From positions 19,651 through 83,650 of the forward strand of contig CAJAUM010000015.1 in assembly GCA_903945175.1 (NCBI GenBank): 64,000 nucleotides of DNA, given 5' to 3'. Below, piece by piece: positions 26,012-35,090 of the stretch; within the stretch, counting starts at the first letter, position 1; each line of letters starts with the position of its first letter. A program made the position numbers and the translations under genes. The notes below the pieces were generated by a model that was given only the letters and a program-made list of their open reading frames with translations, did not search any database and was not told where the DNA came from. The DNA comes from an uncultured Bacteroidales bacterium. Its GTDB lineage: Bacteria; Bacteroidota; Bacteroidia; Bacteroidales; FEN-979.

Positions 26012-27316
26012 TTAGTTAATGATAACCTTCTGAACGGTTTTGCTTCCCTCCTGTTCCACTACGACGAAATAGACACCTTTGGACAAGGAGCTAAGGTCGA
26101 GTGATTTTTTCAGGTGGTTTGTGAAGGACAATCCGTTTTCACGGTACACAGGTACTCCGATTGCATTGATCACAGAGACATTCACGGTCACAGTTTTTCC
26201 GCAGAACACATCAAGGCTGATCAACCCCTTGGTGGGGTTCGGAGATACACGGGTGCTGAGGATGATCTGATGTTCCTGAACGCCGACCGGGTAGTTGGCA
26301 TGGACGACTGCGGTTTTGGTGAGGGTATCGATTTGGCCTCCCCTGTTCACGATCAGGGTTACATTGTAATATCCGGCATCGGCATAGGATACCACAGGAT
26401 TTTTTTCAAATGAGGTGCTGGGGGTTCCGCCGGGGAAAATCCATTCATAGGTTTCGGGTGTACCAATATACCCGCCTGTGGTGGCATTGGTAAACGTAAT
26501 GGGGGTTCCAATGAGGAACGATGTATCAGAAACTGTGAAATCAGGAGTCAGGTCAATGGTTCCACGTTTGATCGCATTCAGGATCACATATTTTTTAATG
26601 GTATAAGGAGCCGAAGTTCCTGCTTGATTTCCCTGTCCGGCATCAATATTTTGAAGGAAGGTGATAAATTCACAATCATCAAGTGGCCAATTTGCATTCA
26701 TTGTAAAAGTAAGCGTAACCGTTTGAACATCTCCACTGGCAAAACTTACAGATGTGCCATTTTGATTGGGAACCATCAAACGATTCACATGCTCAAGATG
26801 CGTTTGTCCCTGCCAGTTTTGCTGGATGTTTGATTGGGTAACAACAAAATGGAGGGCAAGATTTGCCGCTGTGATCGTGCTGACTTTGGTAACCGTGATC
26901 ACGGCAGTATAAATAAGTCCGCTGTTGGTGATCACCATGGATAATTCAACTGCTGAAGAGTCAGCAATACAGGCATTGTATTTTGGGAGATAGGTTGGGT
27001 ACATGGAAGTAGAGTGGTTCCCTCCTACGTAGCCCCGAGTGCCATCAAAACTAATGGCAGGGAATGCAGATATTCCATAAAACGTATTCCTGGCATTTGA
27101 ATAGACATTGGCATATGAATCGCCATTGTGGTTTGCAATAACGGCAACAAATTTACCATTGGCTAGCAGATCGTCTGTGCCCATTTGTGCTCCAGGGCAG
27201 TAGGTACACCATGTTCCGGTGGCATCTTCCACAACGACCATCTCGCGTGGAACAGATTGAGCAACCACAATGATCGTAGCTACTGCAAATGATAAAAAGA
27301 GTATGATTTTTTTCAT
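26012..27316 (-). CDS. Omp28-like thioredoxin-fold protein with PKD and T9SS sorting domain
   Basis: 434 residues. The signal peptide is MKKIILFLSFAVATIIVVAQ. A thioredoxin-like domain carries C37-x-x-C40 in GTWCTYCPGAQ with FYGISAFPAISFDG (the cis-Pro region), as in Omp28-related surface proteins. A middle beta-rich region (about 130-250), a PKD domain (DFTVSDTSFLIGTPITF to GYYNVTLIV) and a C-terminal sorting domain (STRVSPNPTKGLISL to VQKVIIN) follow. It is probably a secreted or surface-bound protein; redox activity is possible from the CXXC but unproven. Confidence 0.88.
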   Translation of the reverse strand: MKKIILFLSFAVATIIVVAQSVPREMVVVEDATGTWCTYCPGAQMGTDDLLANGKFVAVIANHNGDSYANVYSNARNTFYGISAFPAISFDGTRGYVGGNHSTSMYPTYLPKYNACIADSSAVELSMVITNSGLIYTAVITVTKVSTITAANLALHFVVTQSNIQQNWQGQTHLEHVNRLMVPNQNGTSVSFASGDVQTVTLTFTMNANWPLDDCEFITFLQNIDAGQGNQAGTSAPYTIKKYVILNAIKRGTIDLTPDFTVSDTSFLIGTPITFTNATTGGYIGTPETYEWIFPGGTPSTSFEKNPVVSYADAGYYNVTLIVNRGGQIDTLTKTAVVHANYPVGVQEHQIILSTRVSPNPTKGLISLDVFCGKTVTVNVSVINAIGVPVYRENGLSFTNHLKKSLDLSSLSKGVYFVVVEQEGSKTVQKVIIN

Positions 27317-27359
27317 GGGATTGGGGTTGTTGGTTAGTACTAAGTCAAAATTGTTTTCG

Positions 27360-27367
27360 CAAAAGTA
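27360..27367 (-). promoter_or_regulatory. Promoter of the Omp28-like gene
   Basis: -7 box TACTTTTG on the minus strand with TTG 21 bases further upstream (27389-27391). The implied leader is about 35-40 bases. Confidence 0.55.
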
Positions 27368-27448
27368 CGAAAATAAATCTTACCCATACAACAAATCGGA
27401 GATAAAATGTTAGGTAGTCGAAAATTTTATAATTTGATTAATGTGCTG

Positions 27449-28552
27449 TTAACCATCCAGTTTGGCCAATGCGTAAGCATAAGCCCCGATAGAAACCGCT
27501 CTGGATGTGCCAAGCCTTGAAATTCCCACGCCCACTTTTTTGTTAGGGTCGAAAAATACGGTTTGATCGGTGAAGGGAACGGGGATCTCCAGAGAGGATG
27601 ATTTCAGGAAGGAGGCCAGGTTTATATCATCTTCGAGATTATAGGCCACGGACTCCATCCGGTCGAGGGGAAGTCCCGACATGGTATCGAAGGGATAGTT
27701 CATCTCCTCGACCAGTTTGGGGAGGAAGAGGGGGTAGGCGCCTGAGAGACCTCCTCCGATCACCACGAGTCCGTCGATGAGGGTGGTGGCATTGGCCAGG
27801 GCATCGGCTGCATCGCGCGCAAAGGCTTCGAAGGCATGGATGGCCGCATGCTGGTCGCCCTTTGACCGGCCCATGCCGATTTCAAAAATTTCCCTGGGTT
27901 CGGGGCAGGAGGCAAGGTTGAGTCCTGTATTGTTGGCGTATTCGCGCTTGATACCGCGGATGCTGACGCTCTCTTCGGTATCCCAGTTTTTGAAGGTACG
28001 GTTGCGCATCCGGTTGATCTCCCCGCCGGCGCTGTTATCTCCGCATAGCAATCCGTGGCGGGTGACGATACCCCCGCCGAAGCCGGTGCCGAAGGTGGCG
28101 CCGAACAGGTTTTTATAGCGTTTCGGATTGCCGGCATCTTCCAGCTTTTTGTTGATTTCGGGAAGGAGGCCGGCGATGGCTTCGCCAAACGCAAACAGGT
28201 CTCCGTCGTTGTTGATAAATACAGGGATGTTGAATTTTTCGCGCAGCATAGGCCCAAGGGCCACGCCGCCTTTAAAGAAGGGGAGGTTTTGCAGATCGCC
28301 GATGATCCCATTTTCGAAGTCGGCCGGACCAGGAAATGCAAAGCTGATGGCCACCGGTTTAGGAACCAGTTTGTTCTGAACCTGTGAAAATCCATCAATG
28401 ATTTTATTTAATACCTCTTCGAGATGGTCGCTGTGCGAGGAGAGGGTAATGGGTTCCAGGATCTCCTGTTCAGCCTGAACGGCATTAAAAACCAGGTTTG
28501 TGCCGCCGGCATCGAGGGTCATTACTACACGGATATCATTCTTGTAAGTCAT
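27449..28552 (-). CDS. ROK-family sugar kinase
   Basis: 367 residues. The ATP-binding motif is VMTLDAGGTNLVF (residues 10-22). FPGPADFENGIIGD and FINNDGDLFAFGEA are the sugar-binding motifs, and FGTGFGGGIVTRHGLLCGDNSAGGEINRM is the ROK signature region. The Cys-rich zinc site of many ROK repressors is not evident and there is no helix-turn-helix, so this is an enzyme rather than a regulator. A glucokinase- or fructokinase-like reaction is likely; the exact sugar is unknown. Confidence 0.88.
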   Translation of the reverse strand: MTYKNDIRVVMTLDAGGTNLVFNAVQAEQEILEPITLSSHSDHLEEVLNKIIDGFSQVQNKLVPKPVAISFAFPGPADFENGIIGDLQNLPFFKGGVALGPMLREKFNIPVFINNDGDLFAFGEAIAGLLPEINKKLEDAGNPKRYKNLFGATFGTGFGGGIVTRHGLLCGDNSAGGEINRMRNRTFKNWDTEESVSIRGIKREYANNTGLNLASCPEPREIFEIGMGRSKGDQHAAIHAFEAFARDAADALANATTLIDGLVVIGGGLSGAYPLFLPKLVEEMNYPFDTMSGLPLDRMESVAYNLEDDINLASFLKSSSLEIPVPFTDQTVFFDPNKKVGVGISRLGTSRAVSIGAYAYALAKLDG

Positions 28553-28571
28553 AAAATGTCAATAAACGTGG

Positions 28572-28579
28572 CAAAGATA
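28572..28579 (-). promoter_or_regulatory. -7 box of the ROK kinase gene
   Basis: TATCTTTG on the minus strand, 19 bases before the ATG. The octamer array begins about 15 bases further upstream. Confidence 0.5.
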
Positions 28580-28593
28580 TAAAAAGGTATCAA

Positions 28594-28738
28594 AGTGACA
28601 AGGTAACAAGGTGACAAGGTAACAAGGTGACAAGGTAACAAGGTGACAAGGTGACAAGGTGACAAGGTAACAAGGTAACAAGGTAATAGGGTAACAAGGT
28701 AACAATGTAAAATTGGCAATTGGTAATTGGTCATTGGC
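28594..28738 (+). repeat. Octamer array fused to ATTGGTA heptamers
   Basis: About 13 GTGACAAG/GTAACAAG units (28594-28703) followed by AATTGG heptamers (28710-28738) that run without a gap into an arm of the palindromic family. The open frames of the reverse strand here are repeat translation, not genes. Confidence 0.9.
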
Positions 28739-28892
28739 CACTGCGTCTGTCACTCGAAAGTAATTATTAGGATATTGACCACCGCTCCAGACTAAGGCTG
28801 CTTATGTGGCAACTCATTATTCATTTAAAAAATATTTTCTCTATTCCGTTCAGACTGAGGTTGCTTATGAGGTAACTCATTATTTATTTATA
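28738..28892 (+). repeat. Palindromic repeat cluster E
   Basis: A truncated short arm (CCACTGCGTCTGTCACTCG, 28739-28757) is followed by two long arms: ACCGCTCCAGACTAAGGCTGC to CAACTCATTATTC (about 28780-28822) and CCGTTCAGACTGAGGTTGC to GTAACTCATTATT (about 28847-28885). Confidence 0.8.
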
Positions 28893-28894
28893 AA

Positions 28895-28953
28895 ACCCTG
28901 TCACCCTGTTACCTTGTCACCTTGTTACCTTGTCACCCTGTCACCCTGTCACG
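28895..28953 (-). repeat. Octamer array directly after the polA stop
   Basis: Seven units beginning two bases after the stop codon of polA. In polA's direction they read GTGACAGG/GTAACAAG, with TAA or TGA in each. Confidence 0.9.
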
Positions 28954-28955
28954 TT

Positions 28956-31880
28956 TTAGTGCGCCTCCAGCCAGTTCTTCCCGGTATTCATATCCACCAG
29001 CACAGGCACATCCAGCTTGATGGCGTTTTGCATGCCTTCGAGGACGATGGGTTTGATCAGGTCGATTTCACTCTGATGCACGTCGAAGACGAGTTCATCA
29101 TGGACCTGAAGGATCATCCGGGACTTCAGCTGTTGCCGCTCCATCTCGTTGAAGATCCTGATCATGGCGATCTTGATCATGTCGGCGGCGGTTCCCTGGA
29201 TGGGGGCGTTGATGGCATTGCGTTCGGCAAAGCTGCGGATGGTGGCGTTGCCCGAGGTGATGTCGCGCAGGTAACGGCGGCGCTTCATCATGGTTTCAAC
29301 ATAGCCGTTGCGGCGGGCCGATTCGATGGTGCTGTCCATGTAAGCCTTGATATCCGGGTATTTCACGAAATACTGGTAAATGATTTCGGCGGCCTCCTTG
29401 CGCGCAATGCTCAGCCGTTCGGCCAGTCCGAAGGCGGAAATTCCATAGATGATCCCGAAATTGACCATCTTGGCATTGCGGCGCATCTCTTTGGTTACCT
29501 CTCCGAGGGATATGCCATACACTTTTGCCGCGGTGGCCGCGTGGATGTCGAGCCCCTGGTTGAAATCTCCGATCATCCCGGCATCGCCGCTCAGGTGGGC
29601 GATGATGCGCAACTCGATCTGCGAGTAGTCGGCCGAAAGCAGCACATGGTGGTCGTTCCTCGGGATAAAGGCCTTCCGGATCTCGCGACCCTTCTCGGTG
29701 CGGATGGGGATGTTCTGGAGGTTCGGATTGTTTGAACTTAGCCGACCGGTGGCGGCTACGGCCTGGTTATAGGAGGTGTGGACCCGGCCGTCGCGCGGAT
29801 TGATCAGCGTGGGCAGCACATCCACATAGGTCGATTTCAGCTTGGTGAGCGAACGGTATTCCAGGATCTTGCGAACGATCGGATGTTTGTGCTCCAGTTT
29901 CACCAGCACATCTTCACTGGTGCTGTTTTGTTTGGTCTTGGTCTGCTTTGGCTTCTCGACAATACGGAGCTTTTCATACAGGATGTCGCCAAGTTGTTTT
30001 GGGGATGAGATATTGAAGGTCATCCCGGCATCTTCGTGGATGGATGATTCGAGGATGCGGATCTCCTTTTCGAGTTCGGCGGAGAATTCGTTCAGCGCCA
30101 GCGGATCGATCCGAACGCCGTCGGCCTCCATTGAAGCCAATACCGGAATAAGCGGAACCTCGATCTCGTCAAAAAGTTTGCGGGTATCGGTCTCTGTAAG
30201 CATGGGCTCAAAAACCTGTTTAAGCTGAAAGGTGACGTCGGCATCTTCAGCCGCATACTCCTTGACGCGCTCCAGGTCAACGGTGCGCATGCTGAGCTGG
30301 TTCACCCCCTTTTTCCCGATCAGCTCTTCGATGGCCACGGGTTTGTAGTTCAGGTAGGTTTCGGACAGCAGGTCCATCCCGTGGCGCATGTCGGGCTGGA
30401 TGAGGTAGTGGGCCAGCATGGTGTCGAACAGGGGGCCGTTCACCTTCACATCGTACCAGCGGAGGATCGAAATATCGAATTTCAGGTTCTGGCCGATCTT
30501 CTGAATCTTTGGATCCTCCAGGGCTGCTTTGAACCCGGTGACGATGGCCAGCGCCTCGTTGTAGTTGTCGGGAAGCGGCACATACCAGGCCTCCCGGGGC
30601 TGCCATGCAAACGACATCCCCACCAGTTCGGCGCTATTCGGATCCACTCCGGTGGTCTCGGTGTCGAAGCAGAAGGCGGAATGCTTTTCGAGAGAGGAGA
30701 TCAGGGCAGCGATCTTCTCAGGAGAATCGGCCAGGAGGTAGGTGTGGGGGGTGCTGGTAATATTTTCGATTTGGGGATGGGAATCAGCCATTAGGCTTTG
30801 GCCATTAGGGATTAGGGGAGATTTTTTTTGGCTGGGTTGAAAATTTTCTTCTGTTCCCGAAAACAGATCCGCCACAGGCGCCTTGTCACCCTGTAACCCT
30901 GTTACCCTGTCACCTGTTACCTTGTCACCTTTTACCTTGTTACCTTTTTCCTTGTCACCCTGTAACCCTGTTACCTTGTCACTTTTTACCTTGTCACCTT
31001 CTAAATAGCTCGTCACCCTTTGAGCAAACGTCCGGAACTCCAGCTCATCGAACAGCTTTTTCAGCCGCTCCTCGTCGGGATGTTCCATGATGAGCCTGGA
31101 TTCGTCGAATTCAATGGGCACATCGAGGATGATGGTGGCTAACTGTTTCGACATCATGGCCTGATCCCGGAATTCGATCACCTTATTGCGAAGTTTTTCG
31201 TTGCTAATTTTTTCGGAATGGGCGATGAGGTTCTCGACTGAATCAAATTCAGCCAACAACTTTTTAGCTGTCACCTCGCCCACGCCGGGGATCCCGGGGA
31301 TGTTGTCGGAGGCATCGCCCCAGAGCCCCAGTAGGTCGATCACCTGTTCGGGCCGGCTGATGCTAAACTTCTCGCACACCTCCTTCACCCCCAAAATCTC
31401 GACGTCGCTGCCGAATTTTCCGGGCTTATAGATAAAGGTGGTGTCGCTCACCAGTTGTCCGAAATCCTTATCGGAAGTCATCATGTAGGTGACAAACCCG
31501 TGTTTTTCGGCCTGTTTCGCGAGGGTGCCGATCACATCATCGGCTTCGTATCCGTCGACAAACAATGTGGGGATGTTGAATCCTTCAATCAATTCATGGA
31601 TGTACGGCAGCGATTTGATGATATCTTCGGGCGTCTCCTGGCGGTGGGCCTTGTAGGCCTCAAAACCCACCTTCCGCACGGTGGGGGCCATGGTGTCGAA
31701 GGCCACCCCGATGTGTGTGGGCTTTTCCCTCTTCAGCAGATCAAGTAAAACGTTGGCAAATCCAAAAACGGCGGAGGTGTTCACCCCTTTGGAGCTCATC
31801 CTCGGATTTTTGTTAAAGGCGAAATAGGCCCGGTAAATCAGGGCCATGGCATCGAGAAGGAAAAGTTTTTTTTCGGACAC
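28956..31880 (-). CDS. polA: DNA polymerase I
   Basis: 974 residues. The 5' nuclease domain (LLDAMALIYRAYFAF, residues 1-290) is followed by a 3'-5' exonuclease-type domain (CFDTETTGVDPNSAELVG, about 395-590) and a family A polymerase domain with LLSADYSQIELRI and LQVHDELVFDV. The exonuclease motif FDTETTG is intact, so proofreading is plausible. The linker between nuclease and exonuclease (about residues 293-332) is translated octamer repeat (GDKVTGLQGDK units), read in the stop-rich orientation but without stops. The gene is otherwise ordinary. Confidence 0.97.
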   Translation of the reverse strand: MSEKKLFLLDAMALIYRAYFAFNKNPRMSSKGVNTSAVFGFANVLLDLLKREKPTHIGVAFDTMAPTVRKVGFEAYKAHRQETPEDIIKSLPYIHELIEGFNIPTLFVDGYEADDVIGTLAKQAEKHGFVTYMMTSDKDFGQLVSDTTFIYKPGKFGSDVEILGVKEVCEKFSISRPEQVIDLLGLWGDASDNIPGIPGVGEVTAKKLLAEFDSVENLIAHSEKISNEKLRNKVIEFRDQAMMSKQLATIILDVPIEFDESRLIMEHPDEERLKKLFDELEFRTFAQRVTSYLEGDKVKSDKVTGLQGDKEKGNKVKGDKVTGDRVTGLQGDKAPVADLFSGTEENFQPSQKKSPLIPNGQSLMADSHPQIENITSTPHTYLLADSPEKIAALISSLEKHSAFCFDTETTGVDPNSAELVGMSFAWQPREAWYVPLPDNYNEALAIVTGFKAALEDPKIQKIGQNLKFDISILRWYDVKVNGPLFDTMLAHYLIQPDMRHGMDLLSETYLNYKPVAIEELIGKKGVNQLSMRTVDLERVKEYAAEDADVTFQLKQVFEPMLTETDTRKLFDEIEVPLIPVLASMEADGVRIDPLALNEFSAELEKEIRILESSIHEDAGMTFNISSPKQLGDILYEKLRIVEKPKQTKTKQNSTSEDVLVKLEHKHPIVRKILEYRSLTKLKSTYVDVLPTLINPRDGRVHTSYNQAVAATGRLSSNNPNLQNIPIRTEKGREIRKAFIPRNDHHVLLSADYSQIELRIIAHLSGDAGMIGDFNQGLDIHAATAAKVYGISLGEVTKEMRRNAKMVNFGIIYGISAFGLAERLSIARKEAAEIIYQYFVKYPDIKAYMDSTIESARRNGYVETMMKRRRYLRDITSGNATIRSFAERNAINAPIQGTAADMIKIAMIRIFNEMERQQLKSRMILQVHDELVFDVHQSEIDLIKPIVLEGMQNAIKLDVPVLVDMNTGKNWLEAH
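30880..31003 (-). repeat. In-frame, stop-free octamer-derived linker in polA
   Basis: GTGACAAG/GTAACAGG-type units with irregular lengths of 6-9 bases. At two places (plus strand 30894-30896 and 30963-30965) the codon is TTA where the octamer consensus gives TAA. Confidence 0.85.
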
Positions 31881-31897
31881 GGTTTAATTTTGGACTT

Positions 31898-31905
31898 CAA
31901 AGGTA
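31898..31905 (-). promoter_or_regulatory. -7 box of polA
   Basis: TACCTTTG on the minus strand, 17 bases before the ATG at 31880. Confidence 0.55.
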
Positions 31906-31985
31906 CGAAGCTGACAGGAATTTGTAGACAAAGGATTTATTTTTCGTCAGCCAGGGATGATGCCTTCAGGTGAGGTAATTCACGG

Positions 31986-33566
31986 TCAAAAGATGATCAA
32001 CCGTTTGGTATAAACCTCATCACCTGTGATGATCCTGAGGTTGTAGATACCTGGAATCAGCGATGAAAGGGTCACCGGTACAGGATTTATTGCTGGAAGG
32101 GCCGACCTGAACACCTGTTCACCCCGGCAGCCGAATAGTTCGAGGAGCATGGTTCCGGAGGTTACGGGCCTGGAGAATTCCAGTGAAAACGTACCATCTG
32201 AAGGGTTGGGGAAGATCGCCAGGCTGTTTGACGGGGGTTGATCTTCAGGTACACTGCCGAACACCGTAACGCATCCCGATGTGGTGTCAAGATCAACAGA
32301 ACTGATGATTGCGGGATGAATCTCTATTCCTGTGCCTTTTATCGTAGAGGTAATGGGCGGGGTTATCCATAAAACGGCATTGGGGCTTCCCGAGAATCCG
32401 TTCGGACTTACGCATTCCGAACTGAGGCCGGCCGAGTCGGTTTTAATGATGCCGATCTGGGGTCCTTCGCTTGGCGACAGGCTGACGCCATAAATCGGAC
32501 CATTGCCGGAGATGAGGCATCCCCCATCGCTGGTTTCCAGTGCCGAATTGGAGATGACCACCAAAAAATCGGACCAGATCACATTTCCTGTGCTGTCGGT
32601 CTCGGCCGCACCACCCGGACCAAACATGTCTAAATTCTGTACGATGAGAAAACCACCATGAACCGTTAGCCCCAGTTTTGGGACAGGGGATCCGTACCAG
32701 GTTGTGTTGCACCAGATATATCCTTTGCTCCAGATCACATTTCCGGAGAGGTCGGTCTTCATGAGACTCACCCCTGCATCCGTTCCTGCCCCGTAGACGA
32801 TGAGGCCGTCTGGCCGTGGTTTTATATCATAACCCTGTGTTTGTACCCCGGTGTTGTTGTCCTGTTTTTTTATCCAGTCAAGTTCTCCATCCGGCGTGAG
32901 CTTCATTAAAATGAGTCCTTCCCGGTAAGGCGTTGCATTGGCAATGCTTCCTGTCACCACAAAACCGCCATCAGGAACCTGGCAGATGCCCCGGCCCACA
33001 TTGGCAGCGTTGCCGCTATAGTAAGTCCGTCCCCATAAAAAGTTGCCTGCCGAATCAAGCTTCACGACGGCGATCGACGGGGGGGAGGCGCCATCGGGGA
33101 CCGAATAACCCGTGATCAGGATCTCGTGGCTGACGCCTTCTGTTATTCCGAAGGCCCGGTCTTCAATACCCAGGTCAATGGCCCTCGACCACAGGGTATC
33201 GCCGGCCTGGTTTAATTTTACACAGAGCATGTCTTCGAGGGAAGGTTCTGACGGATTGGAAATTTTTCCGGCCAACAGGAATCCGGAATCCCGGGTGGCG
33301 ATGGCACAATAAAAGTGGGAGTTGGGGTTTTCCAGCCGCTTCTGCCACAGGATATTGCCTGATGGGTCGATCTTCATGACCAGGGGTTGATCATCGCGCT
33401 GGCCTGCCATTAAAAAGTTTTGGCCGGGGGTGGCGACGGTGGCTTGGACCAATGCCGAACCGGCCATGTCGTAGTAGACTTTTGTGTAGGTTGATTGCTG
33501 GGCGCTGCCTGACTGGAAAATCAACACCATCAGCGTTGCAAGGAGGGTGGAAAATAGCTTTTTCAT
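31986..33566 (-). CDS. T9SS cargo with beta-propeller-like repeats
   Basis: 526 residues from ATG 33566, which opens the signal peptide MKKLFSTLLATLMVLIFQSGSA; the longer frame to 33641 would begin upstream of the promoter. The mature part has about six units with the pattern VVKLDSAGNFLWGRTY or LMKLTPDGELDWIKK and GGFVVTGS, as in SBBP- and delta-60-like propeller repeats. It ends in a type A sorting domain (LAIFPNPSDGTFSLEF to TKRLIIF). It is a secreted or surface protein of unknown function. Confidence 0.82.
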   Translation of the reverse strand: MKKLFSTLLATLMVLIFQSGSAQQSTYTKVYYDMAGSALVQATVATPGQNFLMAGQRDDQPLVMKIDPSGNILWQKRLENPNSHFYCAIATRDSGFLLAGKISNPSEPSLEDMLCVKLNQAGDTLWSRAIDLGIEDRAFGITEGVSHEILITGYSVPDGASPPSIAVVKLDSAGNFLWGRTYYSGNAANVGRGICQVPDGGFVVTGSIANATPYREGLILMKLTPDGELDWIKKQDNNTGVQTQGYDIKPRPDGLIVYGAGTDAGVSLMKTDLSGNVIWSKGYIWCNTTWYGSPVPKLGLTVHGGFLIVQNLDMFGPGGAAETDSTGNVIWSDFLVVISNSALETSDGGCLISGNGPIYGVSLSPSEGPQIGIIKTDSAGLSSECVSPNGFSGSPNAVLWITPPITSTIKGTGIEIHPAIISSVDLDTTSGCVTVFGSVPEDQPPSNSLAIFPNPSDGTFSLEFSRPVTSGTMLLELFGCRGEQVFRSALPAINPVPVTLSSLIPGIYNLRIITGDEVYTKRLIIF

Positions 33567-33610
33567 TGTAACCGATCTGACTGATGGTAATCGTACAACA
33601 GAAGTATTGT

Positions 33611-33618
33611 CAAAGGTA
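33611..33618 (-). promoter_or_regulatory. -7 box of the propeller-protein gene
   Basis: TACCTTTG on the minus strand, 44 bases upstream of the chosen start. It supports the shorter start at 33566. Confidence 0.5.
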
Positions 33619-33722
33619 TCAAAATTCAATGGATTTACCAACCCTTCAAAATGTTCATATTATTCAACAATACATTGTTCAAATCTTCCGCAGCCAACTT
33701 TTATTTTAAGCTCTTTCTTGGT

Positions 33723-33730
33723 TACATTTG
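33723..33730 (+). promoter_or_regulatory. -7 box of the PhoH-PIN gene
   Basis: TACATTTG, 22 bases before the ATG at 33753. Confidence 0.5.
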
Positions 33731-33752
33731 AACGCGACCCAAAACATCTTTC

Positions 33753-35090
33753 ATGCTAAAAAAGAAATCAAAAGAGAAGAAAATCTTCGTGCTGGATACC
33801 TCGGTAATCCTATACAATCACAACGCCATCCGCAGTTTCGACGACAATGACGTGGCCATCCCGATCACGGTGCTGGAGGAGCTCGACAATTTCAAGAAGG
33901 GCAACGACACCATCAATTTCGAGGCGCGTGAATTCATCCGCATCATCGACCGGCTGTCGGACAGGGCCACCCTCACCAAATGGATCTCCTTAGGGATGCC
34001 CAAGGGAGGCAAGTTCAAGGTGGTGATGAATGAGCAGAGTGAACTCGACGCTGTGAAGGTGTTTGGTGACAACAAGCCCGACCATCGCATCCTGAATGCC
34101 GCGCTGGTGATGATGGCGGAAAATCCGGCGAAAAAGGTGATCCTGGTCTCCAAGGATGTCAACCTGCGCCTGAAGGCCAAGTCGCTCAACATCTCCGCCG
34201 AGGATTTCGAGACAGGAAAAATCAAGGATGTGGAGGGGCTTTACTCCGGGAAAACGCTGATCGAGGGTTTGGATAAAACGATCATTGATGTCATTTATGA
34301 AGCGGGATGGTGCCTGCCTGAAGATATCGGCATCAAGAACCCCATCCCGAACCATTATTTCATCCTGAAAAACGGAAAAAGTTCGGTATTGGCATTTTAT
34401 AATCCGATTTCGGAGCGCATCGAGAAGATCGAAAAGAAGGGGTGTTACAAGGTCAACCCCCGCAATGCCGAGCAGGTATTTGCCCTTCATGCCATCCTGA
34501 ATCCCAATGTGAAACTGGTCACCATGCAGGGCATTGCGGGCACCGGGAAAACCTTGTTAGCCCTGGCCGGCGCACTGGAGCAAAAGCGGAATTTCAAGCA
34601 GATCTATCTGGCCAGGCCCATTGTGCCGCTGAGCAACAAGGACCTGGGTTTTCTGCCGGGCGACATCAAGTCGAAGCTGGATCCCTACATGCAGCCCCTG
34701 TGGGACAACCTGAAATTCATCCAGAGCCAGTTCAGTGAAAAGGACAAGGAATACAAGGTGCTGACCGAGGCCGTTGAAAACGAGAAGCTGGTGATCACGC
34801 CGCTGGCTTACATCCGCGGACGCAGCATTTCGAATGTGTGCTTTATCGTGGATGAGGCGCAGAATCTCACGCCCCACGAGGTGAAAACCATCATCACCCG
34901 TGCCGGGGAAAATACCAAGATCATCTTCACCGGTGATATTTACCAGATCGATACCCCCTACCTCGATGCCCAGTCGAACGGGCTATCCACCCTGATCGAC
35001 AAAGTGCGGAAGCACGACATCTATGCCCACGTAAGGCTTGAAAAGGGAGAGCGGTCGGAGCTGGCGAATTTGGCGAATGAACTCCTTTAG
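33753..35090 (+). CDS. PIN domain-PhoH ATPase fusion
   Basis: 445 residues. The N-terminal PIN ribonuclease-like domain is KIFVLDTSVILYNHNAIRSF (D14), PITVLEELDNFKKG, with acidic residues in NAALVMMAENP to ILVSKDVNLRLKA (1-140). The PhoH-type P-loop domain (about 240-445) has Walker A GIAGTGKTLLALAGAL and Walker B CFIVDEAQNLTPHEVK. The combination (PhoH2-like) is widespread and is proposed to couple RNA unwinding to cleavage. It stands alone on the plus strand, followed directly by the longest octamer array of the window. Confidence 0.95.
   Translation: MLKKKSKEKKIFVLDTSVILYNHNAIRSFDDNDVAIPITVLEELDNFKKGNDTINFEAREFIRIIDRLSDRATLTKWISLGMPKGGKFKVVMNEQSELDAVKVFGDNKPDHRILNAALVMMAENPAKKVILVSKDVNLRLKAKSLNISAEDFETGKIKDVEGLYSGKTLIEGLDKTIIDVIYEAGWCLPEDIGIKNPIPNHYFILKNGKSSVLAFYNPISERIEKIEKKGCYKVNPRNAEQVFALHAILNPNVKLVTMQGIAGTGKTLLALAGALEQKRNFKQIYLARPIVPLSNKDLGFLPGDIKSKLDPYMQPLWDNLKFIQSQFSEKDKEYKVLTEAVENEKLVITPLAYIRGRSISNVCFIVDEAQNLTPHEVKTIITRAGENTKIIFTGDIYQIDTPYLDAQSNGLSTLIDKVRKHDIYAHVRLEKGERSELANLANELL

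Noticed and set aside
28549..28753. Minus-strand open frames with VTLSPCHL cycles here and at 34927-35228 and 45875-46240
   Set aside because: Octamer arrays are stop-free in all three frames in one orientation and automatically give the same 8-residue cycle. There is no start context, and no non-repeat sequence beyond spill-over into neighbouring genes.
28806..29735. 309-codon plus-strand frame
   Set aside because: It lies antisense to the polymerase domain of polA, whose motifs are intact, and begins in repeat sequence.
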